Positions 57,419 to 64,000 of a DNA stretch of 64,000 nucleotides are shown one piece after another. The number at the start of each line of letters is the position of its first letter. Position 1 is the stretch's first letter. The notes beneath the pieces were generated by a model. It had not been told where the DNA came from. It saw only the letters and a list, made by a program, of their open reading frames with translations, and made no database searches. The position numbers were made by a program, and so were the translations under genes. The stretch is taken from the NCBI GenBank assembly GCA_946406115.1, contig OX291550.1:20684722-20748721 (forward strand). Direction: 5' to 3'. The stretch comes from Apoda limacodes. Lineage: Eukaryota > Arthropoda > Insecta > Lepidoptera > Limacodidae.

Positions 57419-58484
57419 AATAGTTTTAATAAAACTTTTAAACACAAATTTAGAAGAAAATTCTTGGTCTCAAGCCTCTTTATCAATTAGGTTTGGAGGT
57501 TTGGGAATAAGGAAAATATCTAGTGTGGCTCTCCCAGCGTCCTTGTCTTAAATTTACAGTACACACGATCTTATTGGAAAAATACTTGCTTCATTCTCTG
57601 GAAATTTTGAAATATCGTATTCGAGTGAAGCTAAGAACACTTGGTTGATTGCCTGCCCAAACTCAGAACTACCAAGGATTCCTGCATCACAGAGACTATG
57701 GGATAAGCCTCTTTGCCGTCTGGAGTGGAACAATTTATTAGACACATCTACCAGTACTGCAAATCAGGCTCGTCTCCGTGCTGTTTCTGTGTGTGAGTCA
57801 GGTTTGTGGCTACAAGCCCTACCTTCTATCAGAATCGGCACACTTCTGGACAACAATACATTCTGCCTTTCATCATGTTTTTGTTTGGGCGCTTTTACAC
57901 GTTTCCCCCATCGTTGCCACTGCTGCGAGATGGTGTACAATTTAGGACACCACGGACTGTCTTGTGCCCGAAGCGCAGGCCACTTTTCAAGGCATAGTAA
58001 TATCAATGACATTATCCATCGGGCTCTTGTTACTGCAAACGTGCCAGCTATTTAAGAACCAGTTGGCATACTTCGTGACGATGACAAGAGGCCTGACCGG
58101 ATGTCCTTATTTGCTTGGAAGATGGGTCGAATTCTTGTATGGGACGCCGCTTGTGTAGATATTTTGGCCCCGACCTATCTTTCAGCAACCGCGAAAAAGG
58201 TTGGAGCTGCTGCAATTGGTGCCGAAGACCGCAAACGGCGCAAATTCTTGGGCCTCAGTGATGCTTTCTTGTTTATGCCTTTTGCGGTTGGAACGCTGGG
58301 TCCGTGGGGGTCTGGAACTAAAGATTTCTTCCACGAATTAAGTAAACGTCTCATTCAGGAGACTAAAGATCACAGGGCTTGTAGCTATTTGGCTCAAAAG
58401 ATAAGCCTGGCTATACAGCGTGGCAACGCTGCCTCTATTTTGGGCACCATGCCTCATGAGGGCTCTATGGGGGAAATTTTTTAA

Positions 58485-59261
58485 TCTTTAGTTCATATTT
58501 CTTATTTGTTATCTTTTAAAATCTACTAACTATATATTTTCGACTACAATTTTATGATTAAATTTCTATTACGGATAAAAGTATTCTATTTAAGTGTATT
58601 GTATTAACTGTCACAAGCAATAGTCGACAAGCTTGGACAAAAATATCTGCACAGTATCTATATTCTTGGACAAATATATCTGCACAGAATCTATATTACT
58701 TGCGGTTTGATACTATTTAAATAGCCAGAGCTTGCAACTACAAAATTAAAAATAAAAATAGCAGATTGTTGCATTAAGCGCAAAGTAAATGCACTAAGTT
58801 AACACGAATGCATTAATAACTCACTTTAGCCAGGTGCGTAATCTACTTTCCTTTCAACTACCAATCTACCTACCGTGATGAAACATAGAACCCTAACCAA
58901 AATAAAAACTTAAGTTTATGAAAACAAAGTTTAATTCATCTTCTCCTCAAACATTTAAAACTTACAATTATTGAATGTGCAATTATTAAAAGTGAAATTT
59001 GCACTTTTACTTGAAACATTTATTCTAGTATTTGTTTTTTTGATCTAATGCATAAATTTTATATTAATCCTAATGGGAGACATTAAACCTCTGTGGTAAA
59101 TTGATATCTAAATGTAGTATAAAAAACAGTGCGTGAATGAAAAACTGTGCAACCATGAGATTTCATATAACATTTCTGCACTGTTATGGTTTTATGCAAA
59201 AAATACGTCATTTGTGTTCGGTTTTGTAGTTATTAATGTAACGTACTTACGTAGTTGTAAG
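58485..59261. other. Intronic, nothing seen
   Basis: AT-rich. 'ttggacaaa(a/t)atatctgc' with 'acagtatctatatt' is duplicated near 58635 and 58668. Confidence 0.45.
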
Positions 59262-59400
59262 AAAATGTCTTTATTCAAATAGGCCTATAAAAGGCTCCTA
59301 AAATCGTCAAATGTTATTCTTGTTATAGTCATACAGCTACCGGCTTACAATATATTATTTTTACTGAGAAGAGCCGACAAGAAGCAGTTACAATTTTTGT
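59262..59400 (-). repeat. LINE 3'-UTR fragment (third family)
   Basis: 'gtctttattcaaataggcct', 'ctaccggcttacaatat' and 'ctgagaagagccgacaagaa' in this order resemble the reverse-strand 3' UTR of an abundant lepidopteran LINE family, recalled from memory. Confidence 0.55.
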
Positions 59401-59939
59401 GTTTTATCTTTGGGAATATAAATCATTCTTTTTCATATATTTAAATTCAACATTTTACATTCAAATAGTCATATAAAATTAATTCAATATAAAGGGGACT
59501 TTCTTTACAATGTTACCCAAGCTTTCTGTAATTGAGCATCTTCGGTGCCATGGATGTTTGTCATTAATATAATCTGAATATTTGTTTCTGTATGTTTTTT
59601 GAAACTTGGTTGTAAAAGCTTTGCCTCATAAAATAGTTGCTCACTTTGTGTAGAAGTGTATCATGCACCATCATTTTTTTTTTGGTATTTATTTGGTCAA
59701 TGTTACAAACAACTTCCAGTGATTTATAAAGCTTAAGAACACCAATTTTACAAACACTATAGATATATTTATTTAGTTTGGGAAATCAATTTTTTTTTTT
59801 TCTGTAACTACTTATATTTTTATGAGCATATAAAAGGTTTTTATAAATGTACCATGATGTTACAGTTACAATGTTTATCTCTGTAAATTTACCTTTCATA
59901 GAAAGCCAAGATCCTAGTCTGTTAATAGCACAAAAAGCC
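59401..59939. other. Intronic, nothing seen
   Basis: AT-rich, no feature. Confidence 0.45.
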
Positions 59940-60107
59940 TTTTTTAAGGGCTCTGTACGCAAAGTGTAATTAGCGGAACCCTATTACTAAGACTCCGCTG
60001 TCCGTCCATCAATCCGTCCGTCCGTCAGTCTGTCACCAGGCTGTATGTCATGAACCGTGATAATTAGACAGTTGAAATTTTCACAAATGATATATTATTG
60101 TATAATA
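59940..60107 (+). repeat. Repeat family C, truncated copy
   Basis: 'aattagcggaaccctattac', 'gtccgtccgtcagtctgtca' and 'tgaaattttcaca' correspond to the first 160 bp of 22504..22927. Confidence 0.7.
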
Positions 60108-60281
60108 TGCTATCTACAATTTGCATATTTAATCTCAACACATCACAAATCTTTCTAAAAATAGCTTATTTTTAGTAATATTTTTCGTTAATCAAATTTT
60201 TGAAATACGCTTTCTATAAGCAATGAATAAGGAACATACAATGGCGACGCTAGTGGACCGCAGGGATTGCCTTAAGTACAT

Positions 60282-60420
60282 TGTTTATTACACCACTGGC
60301 TTTTCGGTGAAGGAAATAATGGCAAGAAAACATGGGTCAAGAAGACGTATATGAAGTCTACAATCCGCACTGGGCCCGTGTAATGGATTATGACCCAAAT
60401 TGGCCTCGTGGAAGGTGAGG
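60282..60420 (+). repeat. SINE-2 fragment
   Basis: 'caccactggcttttcggtga', 'agg', then 'atccgcactgggcccgtgta' match the body of the SINE-2 copy at 21108..21403. The tRNA head is missing. Confidence 0.6.
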
Positions 60421-60707
60421 GTAGGTTGTGCCATAAAAGTGCATATTTATGAGGCTGATAAGAATATATAAAGGTATCAGCATTTTAAGCAGTAGTAGGT
60501 TGGTATTACATTACCTTCAACAGATTATGGCCAGAAAACTCATATTTTGAAATATTTATTTTAATACAATATTATGCAAGTGAGTAAAGTTCATTAAACT
60601 AATATTTCATGATAGAGTAAATAAATTGCTATATTAATTTTGTTGCCTTGCACATTACACATAAGAATTGGGTAAGGAAAGGCGGTTCTCAAATAAACAT
60701 TATTTAT

Positions 60708-60778
60708 GTACCGACTTATGAGATACAGCCTGGTGACAGACGGTCAGCGAAGTCTTAGTTGTTAGGTACCCTAAAAAG
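60708..60778 (-). repeat. Repeat family C, short fragment
   Basis: 'tatgagatacagcctggtga', 'cagacgg' and 'taccctaaaaag' match the family C end in reverse. Confidence 0.6.
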
Positions 60779-61415
60779 TATAGCAAAGCAGAAGAAGTGG
60801 TTAGGTACACATAATTACCTATCTACCTATTTTCAACGTAATAAAGGTGCGGTGTCACCACTTAGGTATTGTATTTTGAGGTATTGTGTTTTACAACCAT
60901 TATATTTTATGCTATTTTACGAGTGGAATTTTGTGCCAACATATTAAATTACAAATAATTTAATACAAATCCAGACACATATTTGTTAATAAAAGATGTA
61001 TATGCGAAACTATCGTCACAAAGGAGCGGTTTTAATGAAAAATATATTGCAATATATGTACAAAACAAAGTATCGAATTTACCTAATTTTTATAAACTTA
61101 TATCAAATTACATTTAACAACCTCGAAATGTAAACATCCGTTTTTTGACGCCATGAGGTTGTTTGTTGTAGAGTTTGTTTATAAGATACAAAAATCTAGT
61201 TGCAGCGCAGTACGGGGCCTTAGCATTAATAAAGCATTTTTCATGAATGAATTACATATAAATGGTAACACTCGTCAAAATCTATTTTAAAAAAATTTGG
61301 TTTTGTTTCTCAAATACATGTATGAGTTTTGATTGGCATTTCGCTTTAGCTCCAGAAACAAGAAAAAACTTTTAAATTTACCTACAATCTGATTATTTTT
61401 ACTAGTCTTTTTTTG
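60779..61415. other. Intronic, nothing seen
   Basis: AT-rich; the 62-codon ORF starting within the repeat is chance. Confidence 0.45.
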
Positions 61416-61938
61416 TAAACTTAAAATCAAGAAAACTATGATTTGGGTCAACATATGAAAAACCAGGCAAGATCGAGTCTGGCTCGCGCACCGAGGGTTC
61501 CGTACAAACTTATTATATGTAGATAGTTCTTCATCATGAGACCAAGTCTCACAGGGTTACGCCTTAATTATCAGTTTTTGAATTTTTTCCTATATTTGTG
61601 ATCTTCAAGTTGCTTCTTGCTAAATTACATGATTCTAGGTTTTCTAATTTATTTGTGTCACAATATCGCTTGATTTTTGTAGAGCTTCAAGGGACTGTAG
61701 ATCTTAGTATTTGTTATTAATTTCAACTTGACACCTTAACGCGTTCCTGAGTAAAAGGGTCTTGACAAACAGACACACAGACACACAGGCAAGCGGACAA
61801 CAAAGTGATCCCATAGGGGTCCTCTTGAGGGACGGAAACCTAAAAAGGTGAAATAAACAATCACACAAAAAAACAGATTTTCTTTGTAGTGGTTTTCTTA
61901 TTTGAGCCTAAATCATAGTTTTCTTGATTTTAAGTTTA
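61416..61938. mobile_element. Inverted-repeat unit enclosing repeat family D, copy 2
   Basis: The 29 nt at 61416..61444 ('taaacttaaaatcaag', 'aaaactatgattt') are the exact reverse complement of 61910..61938. A further 20 or so nt inward match imperfectly. The interior (61457..61858) is a second copy of the repeat at 49171..49590 (which lacks these arms, as far as I see). Looks like a short TIR element or foldback structure. No target-site duplication was identified. Confidence 0.75.
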
Positions 61939-62043
61939 GAAAATAAGATAAGTAAGAAGAAACAGGGTGTAGCCTTTGACTCGAGTTATAATTTCTATTT
62001 AGTATATTGTAGAAATAAGCTTCGTAGGAAGAGGAAATAAATT

Positions 62044-62118
62044 ATATTTTTTTTAATACCACTACGGTGGCAAACAAGCTTACGGTTCGCCTGATAGTAA
62101 GCGATCACTGTATCTTAT
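62044..62118 (-). repeat. LINE-A 3'-end fragment
   Basis: 'aataccactacggtggcaaa', 'caagcttacggttcgcctga' and 'tagtaagcgatcactgtat'. Well-preserved terminal 75 bp in reverse. Confidence 0.85.
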
Positions 62119-62123
62119 ATTAT

Positions 62124-62229
62124 CTAATAATAAATAAATAACAATGATAATTATTTTTGGATATTACACACAGCGCCGTCTGATCCCAAACTAAGCAAAG
62201 TGCTATGGATACCAGACAAAGGATACAAA

Positions 62230-62274
<45 letters not shown>

Positions 62275-62410
62275 TTTTTTTGTTAATACGTTCATATTAT
62301 ACATAGAAACAAACCAATTAGAAGACAAACACAAATAATAAATGTTTGTCTTGTGCGGGAATCGAACCCACGCCCCTCGATTCATTCATCGGCTCACCTA
62401 CTGAGCCGAC
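62124..62410 (-). repeat. SINE-1 body with a different tRNA head
   Basis: The tail and body match SINE-1 ('cacacagcgccgtctgatcc', 'atggataccagacaa'). The minus-strand head reads 'gtcggctcagtaggtgagcc' with B-box 'ggttcgattcccgc', unlike the 'cagcctagttggtagtg' head of the other complete copies. An (AT)n run expands the middle. Confidence 0.75.
62233..62273 (+). repeat. (AT)n microsatellite inside SINE-1
   Basis: About 41 bp of uninterrupted AT dinucleotides. Confidence 0.95.
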
Positions 62411-63101
62411 AAATAATGGCGGCGAAAGTTGGCTGCTATAGGACGCTTAAAATGAAAAAAACTCAACGATTACAACCTTTACAACACTGTTACAAAACTG
62501 AATCATTTGGAAGATCATAAAAAAACAAATTAAAATTAATTACAAAACAGATATTTTTATTCGAAATTTGTCATATTGAATGCTGAAAAACGAATAAATA
62601 AGTTGTTCATGTGCAAATTTGTAGCGGTTAAAGGCCTTGGTCCGTTTTAAGTCAATAAATTTGTTTATATTTTTTTAATTACCGCTATTAACTTTAGGTA
62701 AGTACCTATCTCATTTTTAAGATAAGGTTAGTGATGCTCATAAAATTTAAAGCGACAGTAATTAAACGATAAAAACGGTACGTCCCCACGAGTAAGTTGT
62801 AGTTTTTGGAAGTTGTAAAACGTCATTTTATTTTTAAATGTATGAAATTACTAGATAACAGGCGCGTGGCAATAATGAAACTGTGAAATGACTCACCGTG
62901 AATTATATTAAAGAATAACTTTCAGCCCTATGCCGGCACTTTTGAGCGGTACAGGGAAGTACCAACTTGGGAAAATTAAATTTTGCAGGTGCTAGTGAGG
63001 AATTACGACTAATTATTATTTTTGTACGGTTTTCTTCTAGTTGATACATCGTTAGAAACAAATGTCTCTTCGGACGGAATAAATATGTAGGTACATTCCT
63101 T
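62411..63101. other. Intronic, nothing seen
   Basis: AT-rich, no feature. Confidence 0.45.
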
Positions 63102-63129
63102 CAAAATGTAATACAGGTATTACATTTTG
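63102..63129. other. Perfect 28-nt palindrome
   Basis: Two 13-nt arms ('caaaatgtaatac' and its complement) are separated by 'ag'. In the SLC17 intron, about 465 bp downstream of exon A on the minus strand. Confidence 0.85.
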
Positions 63130-63425
63130 TTTCGGATTTCAAGCTTTTGTTGACGTTGGGACAGACAATGTCTGTCTGTAACTCACTACAGGTGCACAGG
63201 CCTCTATTTTAAAAGAAAAGAAGTCTAGGCCATAGTCCAACGTGTTGTGTTAGTGCGAGTGCATTCGCAGACGTAGTCGAGCTGGTGTCTAATCGACTTA
63301 AAGTTTTCAAACCACCCCTTCGGACTTCGAATTAACTTAAATACAGCTGTCACATGACAACAGCCTGGACCTACAGTTTAACGTGCCCTAGTTTCGAAGA
63401 ACGGAAAGGTTCAGAAAAAATCTAT

Positions 63426-63484
63426 CACGAGGTGGTCACCCATTCAATGACTGACCAAGCCCGACATTGCTTGACTTTGCATGT
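63426..63484 (-). pseudogene. 5S rRNA-derived fragment
   Basis: The minus strand reads 'gtcaagcaatgtcgggct', 'tggtcagtcattgaatgggt' and 'gaccacctcg'. This follows the 3' half of 5S rRNA (GTTAAGCAACGTCGGGC..GGTTAGTACTTGGATGGGTGACC) closely, including the box C region. Only about 60 nt remain. A second, more diverged copy at 16570..16622 suggests a 5S-headed SINE rather than a lone 5S pseudogene. Confidence 0.65.
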
Positions 63485-63594
63485 TGTGAAAGGCAAATGT
63501 TACTAGGTCATTAGTTGTCTATACTGGACGGCAAATACCTATGGAAAGCTAATGTGCAAATGTAAATCACAAAAGTAGTTAAAAAATATCTTAC

Positions 63595-63762
63595 AGCAGC
63601 CATAATGAGAACCCACAATGGTCCAGACCTCAAAAGAGCCTTAAACGGGACAGGATCCAGTTTCTTGTGCAATCCAGATGCGACCACATTATTGTTCAAA
63701 AACTCACGTTCCTCGTCGGAAATATAGGGGTGTAAGTTTGGAGTACTATAGCATAGTAAAAC
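63595..63762 (-). CDS. SLC17-type anion transporter, exon A (most upstream seen)
   Basis: 168 bp; acceptor AG at 63764..63763, donor GT at 63594..63593. It reads VLLCYSTPNLHPYISDEERE, then FLNNN...LDPVPFKALLRSGPLWVLIMAA. 'P..HP.Is..Er.yi' followed by 'pvPwkailtS.pvwai' is the cytoplasmic loop and start of helix 7 in SLC17 carriers. Exon A begins at a codon boundary and joins exon B in frame. The first methionine and helices 1-6 (about 200 residues) are not in this window. 63763..64000 shows no further exon. Confidence 0.92.
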
Positions 63763-64000
63763 CTGAAAAACATAAGGCTTTTAATTATTTTTATCTATTT
63801 TCTTAAGAAAATTTAGGTATCCAAGTAATAGATGTGATGCATCCTTACTGCCTCGAGTCTTTGAATAAAAGATTAAAATTACTTACTCATATTATATGAT
63901 ACAATTAATGGTCATTCTTATCTTAGTTATAAATTACATTCCTACTAAACTCCAATCAATCCTACTTTTCTACTACTAATGATAAATATGCTACTACTAC
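63763..64000 (-). other. Upstream intron of the SLC17-like gene
   Basis: AT-rich sequence beyond the exon A acceptor. A GTAAGT lies on the minus strand near 63890, but the sequence before it has stops in all frames, so I call no exon. Confidence 0.5.

Larger units (their letters stand above)
53325..58484 (+). pseudogene. RLE-type non-LTR retrotransposon remnant, interrupted by two insertions
   Basis: Element pieces at 53325..54957, 55002..55120 and 57419..58484 form one decayed polyprotein. In order: a C2H2-like finger CPKCSQARFFKTQRGLKIH (53333..53392); RT motifs SCGGLDALTAQHLKDL, GGIRPIAVGTTYRRLTAKV, KVDVKNAFNSVDRG, GDPLGPAIF and YLDDG (54639..54653); AFFIIRHCLFVPKFNYF; SWSQASL and RFGGLGIRK; QRLWDKPLCRLEW. 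A CX2CX7-8HX4C knuckle lies at 57915..57966, then KRPDR...GRILVWD (a PD...D nuclease core), EDRKRRKF, LGPWG and AIQRGNAASILGTMP. An N-terminal zinc finger, central RT, CCHC and a C-terminal PD-(D/E)XK nuclease are the R2-like/RLE layout. Stops and frameshifts abound (for example TGA at about 54281, TAG at 54555, TAA at 58053). I cannot assign the clade. Confidence 0.8.
52551..63594 (-). other. SLC17-like gene, 11-kb intron A-B
   Basis: GT at 63594..63593, AG at 52552..52551. It holds the RLE non-LTR pseudogene with two LINE-A insertions, repeat copies C, D, SINE-1 and SINE-2, an AT microsatellite and a 5S-like fragment. No transporter exon is missing, because exons A and B join cleanly as LWVLIMAA-IGHDWGYF. 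Confidence 0.85.

Noticed and set aside
62203..62385. ORF across the AT microsatellite
   Set aside because: It is the SINE-1 body with (AT)n read as a Tyr-Ile repeat; not a gene.
63880..64000. Possible additional SLC17 exon ending at a minus-strand GTAAGT near 63890
   Set aside because: The sequence before it has stops in all three frames within a short distance and no transporter similarity.

Overview
The window is AT-rich, transposon-dense nuclear DNA from an insect, almost certainly a moth or butterfly (Lepidoptera). I infer this from several repeat families recalled as typical of that order: LINE 3' ends with the 'gccaccttagtggtata' tail, tRNA-headed SINEs whose body contains 'gcttactttggggctag', and the 'caccaggctgtatctcatga' repeat. 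There are no operons, bacterial genes or CRISPR arrays.

Only one host gene can be supported. It lies on the minus strand from about 44.0 kb to beyond the right edge. It encodes an SLC17-type major-facilitator anion transporter, the 'putative inorganic phosphate cotransporter' group of insects. Four exons are visible (63595..63762, 52334..52550, 51267..51505 and 44051..44281). Their splice phases fit and together give 284 codons plus stop, the C-terminal part of the protein. The first roughly 200 residues should lie to the right of the window.

Everything else recognisable is mobile DNA or its debris. At 1..796 (minus) is part of a retrotransposon gag-like ORF1 with zinc knuckles. At 6559..10209 (plus) is an apparently intact non-LTR retrotransposon, called LINE-A here: 5' UTR, 988-residue endonuclease/reverse transcriptase ORF, short 3' end and poly(A). 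At 55121..57418 (minus) is a very similar copy with two internal deletions that remove most of the reverse transcriptase. More than ten short LINE-A 3'-end fragments are scattered through the window. Other decayed coding elements are a mariner (about 5.9 kb), a piggyBac (39.5-40.1 kb), an RTE-type LINE with a perfect 11-bp target-site duplication (41145..41814), a CR1/Jockey-type LINE (45.9-47.8 kb) and an unusual restriction-like-endonuclease (RLE) non-LTR element (53.3-58.5 kb). The RLE element carries two later LINE-A insertions, and the whole nest sits in an SLC17 intron.

Non-coding structures include a 2-kb unit with about 206-bp inverted arms at roughly 96% identity, bracketed by identical 54-bp direct repeats (13229..15821). 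There is also a TIR transposon with 'gttcaaaaac' motifs inserted in a LINE-A fragment (11761..12671), a 27-nt minisatellite (26998..27376), a 523-bp unit with perfect 29-bp inverted ends (61416..61938), and two 5S-rRNA-like fragments. Between 1 and 44 kb I found no convincing host exon. Small exons in AT-rich DNA could have been missed.
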